Source: Vibrio sonorensis (GTDB taxonomy: Bacteria > Pseudomonadota > Gammaproteobacteria > Enterobacterales > Vibrionaceae). Taken from it: DNA of 64,000 nt. The notes beneath the pieces are model-generated. The model saw only the letters and a list, made by a program, of their open reading frames with translations. It ran no database searches and was not told the origin of the DNA. The first letter of the stretch is position 1. The number at the start of each line of letters is the position of its first letter. The position numbers and the translations under genes were made by a program. Where the stretch lies: NCBI RefSeq assembly GCF_001854765.1, contig NZ_LJJE01000013.1:1-64000 (forward strand). Direction: 5' to 3'. Shown here one piece after another: positions 29,832 through 39,523 of this stretch.

Positions 29832-31280
29832 ATGAAATTTATTGTAAAGCCACATCCAGAAATTTTTGTTAAAAGCGAGTCGGTGCGTAAGCGCTTTACT
29901 AGAATACTTGAATGCAATATTCGCAATATCGTCAAGCGTCGCACACAGTCAGTAGCGGTGTTTAACCGCCGTGACCACATCGAAGTGACAGCGCCAACGG
30001 ATGCGTATTATCAAGAGACGTTAGAAATCTTGACTCAGACACCGGGTATACATCACGTACTGGAAGTCGAGCAGTCTGAGTTTACCGATCTACACGATAT
30101 TTTCGAACAGGTGCTTAAACGCAGTGGTCCGCTTATTGAAGGCAAAACTTTTGTTGTGCGTGCTAAGCGTCGTGGCAAACACGACTTCACTTCTATTGAG
30201 CTAGAGCGTTACGTTGGCGGTGGTCTTAATCAAGCGGTTGAAAGCGCGAGTGTCAAACTGCAAAAACCTGATGTAACCGTAAAGGTTGAAGTGGTCGGCG
30301 AAATACTAAACCAAGTAATTGCCCGTCACAAAGGTTTGGGCGGTTTCCCGCTTGGAACCCAAGAAGATGTACTTAGCCTTATTTCTGGTGGGTTTGACTC
30401 CGGTGTTTCTAGTTACCTGCATATTAAGCGCGGTTCAAAGGTGCACTACTGTTTCTTTAACTTAGGTGGCCCAGCGCACGAAATCGGTGTTAAGCAAGTA
30501 TCCCACTACCTTTGGAACAAATATGGTTCGTCGGCTAAAGTTCGCTTTATCTCCGTCGACTTTGAACCGGTCGTCGCAGAGATCTTAGAAAAGGTAGATG
30601 ACGGTCAAATGGGCGTGATTCTCAAGCGTATGTTTATGCGTGCAGCGGGTATGATCGCAGAAAAATTTGGTATTCAAGCATTGGTCACCGGTGAGGCATT
30701 AGGTCAGGTCTCTAGCCAAACCCTGACTAACTTGCGTCACATCGACAACGTGACCGATACCCTTATCCTGCGCCCTCTCATTAACTGGGATAAAGAAGAC
30801 ATTATCAATCTGGCTCGTGATATTGGTACGGAAGACTTTGCCAAGACAATGCCTGAGTACTGTGGAGTTATCTCTAAGAAACCAACTGTCAAAGCGATAA
30901 AAGGCAAGCTAGACGCAGAAGAAGAGAAGTTTGATTTTGATATCCTAGAGCAGGTCATTCGCGACGCCCGTTTAATGGATATTCGAGATATAGCTAAAGA
31001 GTCTGAAGAAGCCGCGCCTGAAGTTGAGCAAGTACAAGCCGTTGCTGAGCACGCGGTAGTGTTGGATATACGCAGCCCAGAAGAAGAGGAAGACAACCCG
31101 TTAGAAATCGACGGTGTTGATGTGAAACACATTCCTTTTTACAAGTTAGGCACTCAGTTTGGCGATTTGGATCAAGGTAAGGAATACTTACTTTACTGTG
31201 ACCGTGGTGTGATGAGCCGCTTACAAGCGCTCTATCTACAAGAACAAGGGTTCAGTAACGTCAAGGTATACAGACCATAG
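29832..31280 (+). CDS. thiI: tRNA 4-thiouridine synthase / thiamine sulfur carrier ThiI
   Basis: Makes s4U8 in tRNA and donates sulfur for thiamine thiazole. It has 482 residues in the long form. N-terminal ferredoxin-like and THUMP domains (about 1-165) are followed by a PP-loop ATPase with [10 protein letters not shown] near 183-192 and a C-terminal rhodanese domain (about 400-482) with the persulfide-bearing cysteine in [12 protein letters not shown] near 457. I start at [12 protein letters not shown] (29832), matching the family start. An upstream in-frame GTG adds only four residues. Confidence 0.95.
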   Translation: MKFIVKPHPEIFVKSESVRKRFTRILECNIRNIVKRRTQSVAVFNRRDHIEVTAPTDAYYQETLEILTQTPGIHHVLEVEQSEFTDLHDIFEQVLKRSGPLIEGKTFVVRAKRRGKHDFTSIELERYVGGGLNQAVESASVKLQKPDVTVKVEVVGEILNQVIARHKGLGGFPLGTQEDVLSLISGGFDSGVSSYLHIKRGSKVHYCFFNLGGPAHEIGVKQVSHYLWNKYGSSAKVRFISVDFEPVVAEILEKVDDGQMGVILKRMFMRAAGMIAEKFGIQALVTGEALGQVSSQTLTNLRHIDNVTDTLILRPLINWDKEDIINLARDIGTEDFAKTMPEYCGVISKKPTVKAIKGKLDAEEEKFDFDILEQVIRDARLMDIRDIAKESEEAAPEVEQVQAVAEHAVVLDIRSPEEEEDNPLEIDGVDVKHIPFYKLGTQFGDLDQGKEYLLYCDRGVMSRLQALYLQEQGFSNVKVYRP

Positions 31281-31284
31281 AAAA

Positions 31285-31308
31285 AACGCTCCTTCGGGAG
31301 CGTTTTTT
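31285..31308 (+). terminator. thiI terminator
   Basis: AACGCTCC-TTC-GGGAGCGTT hairpin followed by six T, four bases after the thiI stop. Confidence 0.85.
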
Positions 31309-31344
31309 ATTGCCGGAAGAGACTCGTTTGTAGGGTTTTAGACA

Positions 31345-31555
31345 TAAAAAAACACCGCCCAAAGGCGGTGTTAAACAATTTGACAGACAGGTCAAAAAAA
31401 TAAATACAGGAAGTATGAGTTTTGCTGCTGGATAAGAGAAACAAAACCTTGGTAGAAACCTACCTTACTCGAATTACGAGTATGCAAACACAACATCGCA
31501 ACAACTAAGCCAATTGATTCGTAAAGGAACCAAGCCGTTCAGGCTAGCGTTGCGG
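31345..31555 (-). ncRNA. gcvB: GcvB small RNA
   Basis: About 210 nt, divergent from gcvA as in enterics. On the minus strand the region contains the G/U-rich seed TTGCGATGTTGTGTTTGC (R1 region of GcvB), the conserved ACTTCCTGTA followed by CCTGTCTGTC near the 3' end, and an intrinsic terminator ACACCGCC-TTT-GGGCGGTGT plus seven T (31346-31372). GcvB uses Hfq to repress many amino-acid and peptide transporter mRNAs and is activated by GcvA. The R1 seed here is short compared with E. coli. There is no ORF. Confidence 0.93.
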
Positions 31556-31560
31556 GAAGA

Positions 31561-31589
31561 AATATAGAATTTCTCTGGCCGAGAGGCAA
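31561..31589 (-). promoter_or_regulatory. gcvB promoter
   Basis: Minus strand TTGCCT (31584-31589), 17-bp spacer, TATATT (31561-31566). The start falls near 31555. It sits about 60 bp from the gcvA ATG, so GcvA sites are expected between. Confidence 0.6.
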
Positions 31590-31648
31590 TCGACATTTTA
31601 TAATGTTTCAGATTAAAAAAACTAATCTATTATTTTTTGAGGGCTGAC

Positions 31649-32557
31649 ATGTCCAGAAGATTGCCTCCGTTAAATTCATTAAAAGTATTCGAAGCTGCTG
31701 CACGTCACTTGAGCTTTACTCGGGCAGCGGAAGAGCTGTTCGTTACCCAAGCGGCAGTAAGTCACCAGATCAAAGCGTTGGAAGAGTTTTTGGGTTTAAA
31801 GCTTTTTCGACGTAGAAATCGTTCTCTGTTACTTACCGAAGAAGGCCAGAGCTACTTCCTTGATATAAAAGATATTTTCACTTCACTAGCAGAAGCTACC
31901 GACAAAGTATTAGAACGCAGTGAGAAAGGTGCTTTGACGATTAGTTTACCGCCAAGCTTTGCTATTCAATGGCTGGTGCCTCGGTTAGCTGATTTTAATC
32001 AACAAGAGCCGGACATCGACGTAAGAATCAAAGCGGTGGACATGGACGAAGGCTCTTTGACCGATGATGTCGATGTTGCCATTTACTATGGCCGAGGAAA
32101 CTGGGCAGGGCTTAGAGCCGACAAACTGTATCAAGAATATTTAGTCCCTTTGTGTGCGCCGTCGCTTTTGCTCGGAAATAAACCATTAGAATCTTTAACT
32201 GATTTGGCACACCATACGTTACTTCATGACACTTCCAGAAAAGATTGGAAACAGTTTTCCAAGCAGCATGAGGTTAGTGGAGTCAATGTCAATCACGGCC
32301 CTATCTTTAGTCACTCAACAATGGTCCTTCAAGCCGCCGCTCATGGACAAGGTGTCGCCTTGGGTAACAATGTGTTAGCACAACCCGAAATCGAAGCGGG
32401 TCGTCTTATTGCTCCTTTTGATGAAGTGTTAGTGTCAAAGAACGCGTTTTACGTTGTGTGTCATGACAAACAAGCCGATATGGGCCGGATTGCGACTTTC
32501 AGAGATTGGATGCTAGCGAAAGCACAAAGTGAGCAAGAGGAGCTACTCGATGACTAA
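31649..32557 (+). CDS. gcvA: LysR-type regulator GcvA
   Basis: Glycine-cleavage regulator that activates gcvTHP and gcvB and represses its own gene. The N-terminal winged helix has LKVFEAAARHLSFTRAAEEL and the recognition segment TQAAVSHQIKALEEFLGLKLF (residues about 13-55). The effector domain follows, ending near residue 295. It starts at MSRRLPPLNSL (31649), 302 residues. A longer start at TTG 31637 is unlikely. Divergence from the GcvB RNA is the main support for gcvA over other LysR paralogues. It overlaps the next gene by 8 bp. Confidence 0.92.
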   Translation: MSRRLPPLNSLKVFEAAARHLSFTRAAEELFVTQAAVSHQIKALEEFLGLKLFRRRNRSLLLTEEGQSYFLDIKDIFTSLAEATDKVLERSEKGALTISLPPSFAIQWLVPRLADFNQQEPDIDVRIKAVDMDEGSLTDDVDVAIYYGRGNWAGLRADKLYQEYLVPLCAPSLLLGNKPLESLTDLAHHTLLHDTSRKDWKQFSKQHEVSGVNVNHGPIFSHSTMVLQAAAHGQGVALGNNVLAQPEIEAGRLIAPFDEVLVSKNAFYVVCHDKQADMGRIATFRDWMLAKAQSEQEELLDD

Positions 32558-33170
32558 TCGTTTAATCAATGGTCCCGACAACGGACCAATATTTGTTTTT
32601 GCTCACGGTGCTGGTGCCGGAATGGACCATGCGTTTATGGAGGCGGTTGCGCTGGGGTTAGCGGCTAATGGTATTAAAGTGATTCGATTCAACTTTCCCT
32701 ACATGGTGCAAAGAGCAATCGATGGGAAAAAGCGTCCACCAGATCGCGCTCCTAAGTTGTTAGAGGCCTATTCGCAACTGATTGAAGAATTTGACGGCCA
32801 AATAATTATAGGCGGTAAATCGATGGGTGGTCGTATGGCAAGTCTTCTTAGTCAACACACGCAAGTGAATGGAGTTGCCTGTTTGGGTTTTCCTTTCCAC
32901 CCACCGGGAAAACCAGAAAAATACAAAGGCGAGCACCTTGCCGAAATTTCAAAGCCGTGTCTGATCTTACAAGGTGAACGGGATACTTTTGGCAAGAGAG
33001 AAGAGTTTGACGATTTTTCTTTTTCTGAGCAGGTTCGAACGGTGTTTATCCCCGATGGAGACCATAGCTTCAAACCGAGAAAAAGCTCTGGATACACCGA
33101 AGAGGACAATATTGCTCTCGCGGTAGAGAAACTCACCGCGTTTATATTCGAGGTCTATCGTGAAGAGTAA
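32550..33170 (+). CDS. Alpha/beta hydrolase family protein (dienelactone-hydrolase-like)
   Basis: A 206-residue small alpha/beta hydrolase of the KANL3/Tex30-like type. The oxyanion segment is AHGAGAGMDHAFM near residues 20-32, the nucleophile elbow GGKSMGG is near 93-99, the acid is in ILQGERDTFG near 141-150, and the His is in DGDHSFKPRK near 177-186. The substrate is unknown. The start overlaps the end of gcvA and the gene overlaps ygdD by 11 bp, so it is translationally coupled within the gcvA operon. Confidence 0.86.
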   Translation: MTNRLINGPDNGPIFVFAHGAGAGMDHAFMEAVALGLAANGIKVIRFNFPYMVQRAIDGKKRPPDRAPKLLEAYSQLIEEFDGQIIIGGKSMGGRMASLLSQHTQVNGVACLGFPFHPPGKPEKYKGEHLAEISKPCLILQGERDTFGKREEFDDFSFSEQVRTVFIPDGDHSFKPRKSSGYTEEDNIALAVEKLTAFIFEVYREE

Positions 33171-33558
33171 GTATTTACTATCTATAGGTGCCTTACTTTT
33201 AGGGACAGGTGTCGGGCTGGGTGCCTTTGCAGCGCACGGTTTAAAAAAGGTGTTGTCCCCTTATTTGCTCGATGTCTTTAACACTGGTGTCCACTACCAG
33301 TTTATTCATGGCATTGGTTTGATAATTTGTGCCGTTTTGCTGATGCACACGCAAAGTTACAAAGCACAAAAGTATTTCTTCTTTAGTGCTATTTGCTTTA
33401 TCATCGGCGTCTTTTGTTTTAGTGGCAGCCTATACGCGCTCGCACTAACTGGGATCAAGTGGTTTGGACCAATTACGCCATTAGGTGGTCTAAGCTTTAT
33501 GTTGGGCTGGGGGCTATTTGCTTTCGCAGCACTGCAAATTAACGAGGTAGATAAGTGA
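33160..33558 (+). CDS. ygdD: DUF423 family membrane protein YgdD
   Basis: A 132-residue inner-membrane protein with four hydrophobic helices. The DUF423 signature [12 protein letters not shown] is at residues 21-32, and a second conserved block is [24 protein letters not shown], of which FSGSLY and GPITPLGG are characteristic. The function is unknown. It starts with GTG inside the preceding hydrolase gene and overlaps rlmM by 4 bp, the conserved ygdD-rlmM order of enterics. Confidence 0.9.
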   Translation: MKSKYLLSIGALLLGTGVGLGAFAAHGLKKVLSPYLLDVFNTGVHYQFIHGIGLIICAVLLMHTQSYKAQKYFFFSAICFIIGVFCFSGSLYALALTGIKWFGPITPLGGLSFMLGWGLFAFAALQINEVDK

Positions 33559-34645
33559 AACAAGTCATGCTCTATTGTCGCTCTGGTTTTGAAAAAGAGT
33601 GTGCAGGAGAAATTCAAGATCGCGCAAACGAGCTGGAAATCTTCGGTTTCCCACGCCTTAAAAATAACACCGGATTTGTTCTGTTCGAATGTTATCAAGA
33701 GGGAGATGCTCAATCACTTATCGAGAAGATTGATTTTAAGTCGCTGATTTTCGCACGACAGATGTTCGCTATCTCGAATGAGTTAGAAGATTTACCGCGT
33801 GAAGATCGGATCTCTCCCATTTTAGATGCGTTAAGCGAGCAAGAAAACTTCCCAGTGTGTGGTGATATTCGCATCGAAACACCGGATACAAACGAAGCGA
33901 AAGAGCTGCTTAAGTTTTGCCGAAAGTTTACGGTTCCTATGCGCCAAGCGCTTAGGGGTAAGGGTGTGTTACTGAAGAAAGAGCACGCGAAAAAACCAGT
34001 GCTCCACATCTGTTTTACCGCCCCAGGCCACTGTTTTGTTGGCTACTCCTTGCCTAAGAACAACTCTCCATTTTTATGGGGATCCCCAGACTGAAGTTTC
34101 CGTCCGATGCGCCGAGTCGCTCTACTCTTAAGCTTGAAGAAGCGTTTCACGTGTTTATACCACGAGAAGAGTGGGATGAACGCCTTGCTGCAGGTATGTG
34201 GGGTGTGGATTTGGGTGCGTGTCCGGGAGGTTGGACCTATCAGCTTGTCAAACGCTCTATGTTTGTCCACGCGGTTGACAATGGCATGATGGCGGATAGC
34301 TTGATGGAAACCGGTCAGGTAAAACATCATCAAGAAGACGGTTTTAAGTTTGAACCAGCGCGTAAGAATGTCACATGGCTTATCTGCGATATGGTAGAGA
34401 AACCATCGCGAGTTGCTCAGCTTATGGGTGAGTGGATCATCAGCGGCTGGGCGAAAGAGGCGATCTTTAACCTTAAGTTGCCGATGAAAGGTCGCTACGA
34501 CGAAGTGTTGGAAGACATAGAAAACCTGAAAATTTTCTTGAAAGAGAACAAGGTAAAATATCGCCTTCAAGCCAAACACCTATATCATGACCGCGAGGAG
34601 ATCACGGTACATATTCAGTGCCTGTCCAATATCTCTCCCCATTAA
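33555..34645 (+). CDS. rlmM: 23S rRNA 2'-O-ribose C2498 methyltransferase RlmM (frame broken by one base)
   Basis: SAM-dependent methyltransferase acting on C2498 of 23S rRNA. An N-terminal THUMP-like region is followed by the catalytic domain with [13 protein letters not shown] (SAM loop) and ICDMVEKP. The first frame ends falsely at FLWGSPD. The continuation [15 protein letters not shown] is one frame over. Adding one T to the run at 34071-34075 gives [17 protein letters not shown] and a 363-residue protein of usual length. This break sits in a homopolymer, typical of sequencing error. Confidence 0.93.
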
Positions 34646-34649
34646 TAAT

Positions 34650-34681
34650 AAAGGCTCCAAATTAGGAGCCTTTGTTTTTTT
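34650..34681 (+). terminator. rlmM terminator
   Basis: AAAGGCTCC-AAATTA-GGAGCCTTT hairpin followed by a GTTTTTTT tract. Confidence 0.85.
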
Positions 34682-34701
34682 GTGCAGTAGCAGTGTGACT
34701 T

Positions 34702-35424
34702 TTACTGATCACTTGCTTGCTTTTGTGCGTCGACAAAGCAGTTAAACAGCACTTGAAAGAGTTGCGAGACAGTTGGTCGACTGGCTGTATGGTCAAACAA
34801 GTTTGTATGTACCTGAGCGACAACTTTGTCAGGCATTTGGAGGTTTTGATAGCAGAGGTTGACAGGAGAAACTAGCTGTTCTGGGTTGGTGTCAACCAGT
34901 ATACAAGCCTGAGCCAAAACCACTTTACCCCCACCTTTTCTCAATACGACCCGCTGAGCAGTCCCTACCACTTTTTTCTGGTTGATGTTTAAGTTGTATT
35001 TACCATCACAATAGCTTCCCGGTGTTTCGTGCGTTTTTACCTCAATGCCATAGTATTGGAAAAACGCACTTAAAATATCGCAAAAATGTTCGTATGCTTC
35101 GGACACAGAATACTCTTTTTGCTCGGGTAGGGCGTACATATAGGAAACATTGATAACACCTCTGGTTTGTGGAACGGGTGCGCCTCCAGTTTTTCTGGTG
35201 TAGAGGTTCCAACCAATATCACGTAGCGATCTTTTTAAAGATTTTGATTGTTGCCATTTACTTCCTGAAGGTAATACCAGCGTCTCTTCACTGCTTTGCC
35301 AAAGCAATAAGGCTTGATCGAGTTGTCCCGATTGAATGTTTTCTAATAACTGGTGTTCAGTATCAAAAACGGTGGCAACCTCTACCGAATCATAACGAAG
35401 TACTTTTGCTCTGCTTTTCGCCAT
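34702..35424 (-). CDS. Lipoate/biotin-protein-ligase-family protein
   Basis: A 240-residue protein of the BPL/LplA/LipB catalytic fold. Family motifs are visible: RKTGGAPVPQTRGVINVS near 77-94 (equivalent of the RR.GGG region), and GKYNLNINQKKVVGTAQR near 141-158 with the conserved Lys and GxAQ. It lacks the C-terminal accessory domain of full LplA. It could transfer lipoate or octanoate, or use another acyl substrate. I cannot tell which. It starts at MAKSRAKVLRYD and stands alone before xni. Confidence 0.72.
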   Translation of the reverse strand: MAKSRAKVLRYDSVEVATVFDTEHQLLENIQSGQLDQALLLWQSSEETLVLPSGSKWQQSKSLKRSLRDIGWNLYTRKTGGAPVPQTRGVINVSYMYALPEQKEYSVSEAYEHFCDILSAFFQYYGIEVKTHETPGSYCDGKYNLNINQKKVVGTAQRVVLRKGGGKVVLAQACILVDTNPEQLVSPVNLCYQNLQMPDKVVAQVHTNLFDHTASRPTVSQLFQVLFNCFVDAQKQASDQ

Positions 35425-35476
35425 AGCGAATCGTTCCTAGTGAAGGATTTTAAAAGGGACGCGAACCGATGAGCGG

Positions 35477-36244
35477 CTAGTTACCAAATCTCAAATCCTG
35501 TAAGTTAAATCCTAGTTCGATGTCGGTTTTTAATGCCGAAACTCGTTTGCAAACACGCGCTGACTCGATGTGCTCGTCCAGTTTTTTGCGATACTTCTCT
35601 GCTAAATCTTGCGAGACAAACGCGGATTCTATGTCTTTAAATTGGGTGAGTATTTCTTTGGCTGCTTTAGGGCCAATTCCCGGAACTCCCGGCACTTGAC
35701 TGCTACTTACCCCAGTTAAGCCCCAATAGTCGGCAAGTTGATCGGGTTTCACACCAAACTCTTTTTCAATGAAGGGTTCATCTAGCCAACGATGTTGGAA
35801 ATAGTCTCGAATTTGCAAAGTGGGGGAAAGCAGTTGGCAATAACCTTTATCGGTGGAAATGATAGTGACTTTCTCTTGGTGCTGAGCCACTTTAACCGCC
35901 AATGTTGCCACTAGATCATCTGCCTCATCCCCTTCTGATAACAGTGAATCAATGCCAAGTTCCCACCACGCATCTTGAATACTCTCTAAGCCGTTAAGCA
36001 AAGGCTCTGGCATTGGTTTTCGGTTTTGCTTGTACTCGGGTAATATTTCCGCCCGCCATCCGCGCTCTTGCAGATGGTGGTCAAATACGGCAACGATATG
36101 GGTGGGTTTGGCCTCGTTAATGATCTTATTTAGTGTGCGAGATGTGGTCTCTATCGTTCTTTGAATGTCGTTCGCATCGGGTTGGACAGAGTGAACTCTG
36201 CGAATGAGATTGAGCGCATCGATAATGACCAGATGTATAGACAT
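35477..36244 (-). CDS. xni: Flap endonuclease Xni (ExoIX)
   Basis: FEN-family nuclease resembling the 5' nuclease domain of DNA polymerase I. It has 255 residues. The Asp-rich metal sites are visible in LVIIDALNLIRR (Asp9), VAVFDHHLQERGW, SEGDEADDLVATLAV near 103-117 and STDKGYCQLL near 130. The helix-hairpin-helix PGVPGIGPKAAKEIL is near 185-199. Its arrangement beside ppnN (ygdH) and near queF/syd is conserved in enterics. A hairpin terminator separates it from ppnN. Confidence 0.93.
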   Translation of the reverse strand: MSIHLVIIDALNLIRRVHSVQPDANDIQRTIETTSRTLNKIINEAKPTHIVAVFDHHLQERGWRAEILPEYKQNRKPMPEPLLNGLESIQDAWWELGIDSLLSEGDEADDLVATLAVKVAQHQEKVTIISTDKGYCQLLSPTLQIRDYFQHRWLDEPFIEKEFGVKPDQLADYWGLTGVSSSQVPGVPGIGPKAAKEILTQFKDIESAFVSQDLAEKYRKKLDEHIESARVCKRVSALKTDIELGFNLQDLRFGN

Positions 36245-36249
36245 AATAG

Positions 36250-36280
36250 AATCAATAAAATAGGGGGCTGAGCCCCCTAT
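36250..36280 (-). terminator. ppnN terminator
   Basis: On the minus strand ATAGGGGGCT/AGCCCCCTAT forms a 10-bp stem followed by TTTTATT, 18 bp past the ppnN stop and just before xni. Confidence 0.75.
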
Positions 36281-36297
36281 TGTAATGGATGTGGATA

Positions 36298-37662
36298 TTA
36301 GTCTCTAGACGCAATTTTGTAGCAGGGAACATATGCACTTCCACCCGGTAGTTTCATTCTGTCTTGGGCAACAAAATCAGCGAGAAGCTTGTCCATTTTT
36401 TTCATTAACTCGACATCACCATCGAGAATAAATGGCCCGTTTCGCTCAATTTCTAGTATGCCTTCTGCTTTGACATTACCGGCAACAATTCCAGAGAAGG
36501 CTTGTCTTAACGACGCTGCTAAGTTCTCAGCTCTTTGATTCATATGCAGATCAAGGCTCGCCATATTTTCATGGGTGGGGTCGAACGGAAGCTGGAATTC
36601 GGGCTCGATTTTAAGCGACCAGTTAAAGCTATAGGCGTCCCCCGTGTCTTTGCGGTGTTGACGCACGTCCGCCATGCTGCGCTTCATAATTTGTGCAACT
36701 TTTGCTGGGTTGTCGATCACGATTTCATACAGGTTTTGCGCTTTTTCGCCCAGTGTATCTGCAATAAAGGTGTCGATAGAACGGAAGTATGCCTCGCTTT
36801 CTTTAGGGCCAGTAAGCACAATTGGCAATGGCTGGTCTGCGTTGTCTGGATGCATCATGATACCGAGAATGTAGAGCAGCTCTTCTGCAGTACCAGGGCC
36901 ACCTGGGAATATCACAATACCATGTGCCATGCGAACAAACGCTTCCAAGCGCTTTTCGATATCGGGCATGATCACCAGTTCATTCACAATTGGGTTGGGT
37001 GGCTCTGCCGCAATAATTGATGGCTCAGTAAGACCTAGATACCTTTGCTCAAAATAACGCTGTTTCGCATGACCAATTGCCGCCCCTTTCATTGGGCCTT
37101 CCATTGCACCGGGTCCACAGCCAGTGCAGATATTGAGCTCTCGTAGGCCAAGTTCATTACCCACTTCACGGGTGTACTGATACTCGGTAGGGTTTATGGA
37201 GTGTCCTCCCCAACAAACGACGAGGTTTGGCTCAATACCGGGTGTCAATGTTCCTGCATTTCTCAAGATACCAAATACGAGGTTGGTAATGTGCACGGCA
37301 TTGGTCAAGTTCAACCTCTGGTTGTCTGCAAGGTGCATGTTTACGTACACAATGTCGCGTAGCACTGAGAATAAATGCTCTTGAATACCTTTAATGATTT
37401 GCCCATCGACGAAGGCGTGCTCTGGCGGATTACTCAGTTCGAGTTTGATACCGCGTTCGCGCCTGACGACATTCACATCAAATGATTTGTACTTGTCGAG
37501 TAACTCTTTGGAGTTATCGGTATGGCTACCAGAGTTGAGTACCGCTAATGTACAGTTTCGGTACAACTGATAGAGATCACTGGTTGCCGTTTTTTTAAGG
37601 CGTTCAACTTCTAGTTGAGAAAGCAGATCCATACTGCCAGCAGGACTAATGTGAGTGATCAT
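36298..37662 (-). CDS. ppnN: Pyrimidine/purine nucleotide 5'-monophosphate nucleosidase PpnN
   Basis: Cleaves nucleoside monophosphates to base and ribose 5-phosphate. In E. coli it is activated by (p)ppGpp. It has 454 residues, normal. The LOG-type Rossmann core shows GGHSIN near 152, [15 protein letters not shown] near 182-196 and the [15 protein letters not shown] motif near 254-268. An N-terminal domain ([16 protein letters not shown]) and a C-terminal ppGpp-pocket domain flank it. The gene is monocistronic before xni, with a terminator between. Confidence 0.94.
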   Translation of the reverse strand: MITHISPAGSMDLLSQLEVERLKKTATSDLYQLYRNCTLAVLNSGSHTDNSKELLDKYKSFDVNVVRRERGIKLELSNPPEHAFVDGQIIKGIQEHLFSVLRDIVYVNMHLADNQRLNLTNAVHITNLVFGILRNAGTLTPGIEPNLVVCWGGHSINPTEYQYTREVGNELGLRELNICTGCGPGAMEGPMKGAAIGHAKQRYFEQRYLGLTEPSIIAAEPPNPIVNELVIMPDIEKRLEAFVRMAHGIVIFPGGPGTAEELLYILGIMMHPDNADQPLPIVLTGPKESEAYFRSIDTFIADTLGEKAQNLYEIVIDNPAKVAQIMKRSMADVRQHRKDTGDAYSFNWSLKIEPEFQLPFDPTHENMASLDLHMNQRAENLAASLRQAFSGIVAGNVKAEGILEIERNGPFILDGDVELMKKMDKLLADFVAQDRMKLPGGSAYVPCYKIASRD

Positions 37663-37847
37663 GCAGACCTCCTTATCCTGTGAGGGATGATTATAGTTAT
37701 TCTTAGCAATAGGGTAGGCAGACTAATACTCTAGTGTGGCCACTTTTGTTAAGACGCATGTTTAAGACTAGCAGATCTAGTCGAATAGACAAACATAACT
37801 GATTGATATTATTGAATCAATTTTAACGGAACTAGAAGGGAAGGGGA

Positions 37848-39413
37848 CTATTTCCAGATAAGCTGGTTGGGACCCATGGATTTGGCTTCTCTTAACATCA
37901 GGTTTAAACGTTCTAACACTTCTTCCGGCGTGTCGGACTCTTTAAATTCGGTGCTTGACGCTGACAGCGTAATAGTGAGTTGCTTATCTCGGAACTTAAA
38001 AGGCAGTTTTGACACTTGTCTTTGAACCGTCTGAATCAGTTCAAAACAAGCCGTATCGGAGTGCTCTGGCAGCAAGAGAACAAACTCTTCTCCAGAGAAA
38101 CGAGCGAGTGTATCGGTTTCAGTGATCTGCTTTTTGATGGTTCTGGCGATAATTTTTAGGGCTTTATCACCAGCGGTATAGCCAAAGCTATCATTGATCT
38201 TTTTAAACCCATCAATATCTAGCATTACAACGCGTAAGTTGTTTTGCGAACGTATCCAGCGACGATACTCCAACTCCAAACGATCGTTAAATGCGGTGCG
38301 GTTGTAAACCTTGGTCAACGGGTCAAGCAACATGCGTTGCGCTTGGTCTTCTAGTCGACGTCGATAGTCTTGTGTCACCTCAAACAAGGCTTCAAGCTGA
38401 TCGTTGCCGTAAGCCATTCGCTCAATCAGCGCTTGTTCTCGCTGCTCTGCGTGGTGCAGCCGTTCACTTAATGAAGAAAGCTTTTCAAGGATAGGTTCCA
38501 TACTTTCCTGAACCCCTTCCAAAGTAACCGCGTGCTCAATGGTTTGTCGGCTACCTGTAACAAGCGTGCTCAGCTCGTGGTTGATTTCGCGTCGGTGTTC
38601 AAAATAGGTCTGGCTCTGGTCGGTATTTTGAACCGAGCCTTTTAAGCTGGTGGAGAGTGATGAGTTCAATTGTTCTAAAAATTGCTCAGAGGTTTTGCGT
38701 TCAAACTGAGTGCCATCGATCACCAACTTGAGCGTCTGTAGGGTCAGCTCTAAGAGTACTTGAGTACTGACGCCGAGCAGCAGTTTTGCTCTGATATCAC
38801 TGAGTAAATCTCCAGATTCTCCTTCGAAGTCGAGTTCGGTTATCAGGTGCTGCAGTTCGTCACTTAAGCGCGAAAGAAGCTCTTTATCTGCACTGCTGTT
38901 AATTTCATCGAGATCGGTGTCGGGATTGGAGGTGATAATTTTGATAGAGCGTTCGTAGATAGCGAGTAAACGCATGGCTTGCTCTGTAATCGGGGACTCA
39001 AGGTTACCCGAATAGCTAAGTAGATCTCTCAGATCCCGCTTTATCTTCGCGGGCAGGCCAGTGATACGCAGGAGCGTTTCACCGCTGTGCTTGATCTGAG
39101 AATCAAGATGCAGCGTTTGATTTTCCATAGCCATACTCTGTTGTTTTAGTAGACGTTCTAACACCGCTATTTGTGGAATGAGCGCGCTGACATCTATCTG
39201 TTGTTCTACTGCTTTACGAAGCTCTAATAAGCCTGCTTCTAAACGAGGATCGTCACTAACACAGGCGTTGCTCAAAGAGGCAATTAATCGCTTCAGAACT
39301 TTTTGCTCTCGTTTAAACTTGAACGAGGAGTCTCTTTGTGTCAAACGAAGTTGTTCTAATTGAGACTTTAGATTGTGCAGCTGAGACTGAATATCTTGCT
39401 CGAGAACGCCCAT
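37848..39413 (-). CDS. GGDEF-domain protein with degenerate SGEEF signature
   Basis: A 521-residue cytoplasmic protein. The N-terminal two thirds (about 1-340) is helical with many coiled-coil-like heptads and no transmembrane segment. The GGDEF domain follows, with DPLTKVYNRTAFNDRL near 356-371, then SGEEF at 440-444 instead of GG(D/E)EF. The RxxD inhibitory site is replaced by TETD, so feedback inhibition by c-di-GMP is unlikely. Activity as a diguanylate cyclase is uncertain. It may correspond to the V. cholerae gene described as cdgG, from memory only. It lies upstream of ppnN and downstream of the TPR/GGDEF-like gene, all in the same direction. Confidence 0.85.
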   Translation of the reverse strand: MGVLEQDIQSQLHNLKSQLEQLRLTQRDSSFKFKREQKVLKRLIASLSNACVSDDPRLEAGLLELRKAVEQQIDVSALIPQIAVLERLLKQQSMAMENQTLHLDSQIKHSGETLLRITGLPAKIKRDLRDLLSYSGNLESPITEQAMRLLAIYERSIKIITSNPDTDLDEINSSADKELLSRLSDELQHLITELDFEGESGDLLSDIRAKLLLGVSTQVLLELTLQTLKLVIDGTQFERKTSEQFLEQLNSSLSTSLKGSVQNTDQSQTYFEHRREINHELSTLVTGSRQTIEHAVTLEGVQESMEPILEKLSSLSERLHHAEQREQALIERMAYGNDQLEALFEVTQDYRRRLEDQAQRMLLDPLTKVYNRTAFNDRLELEYRRWIRSQNNLRVVMLDIDGFKKINDSFGYTAGDKALKIIARTIKKQITETDTLARFSGEEFVLLLPEHSDTACFELIQTVQRQVSKLPFKFRDKQLTITLSASSTEFKESDTPEEVLERLNLMLREAKSMGPNQLIWK

Positions 39414-39523
39414 GGGAAATAACTATACAACTCTGGGATCAAATAGGATCCTATCTACTAATCACTCGATAATATCAAATAAAATGACAACGTCACGTTA
39501 TACTCGACCTGAACGGCGTTCTT

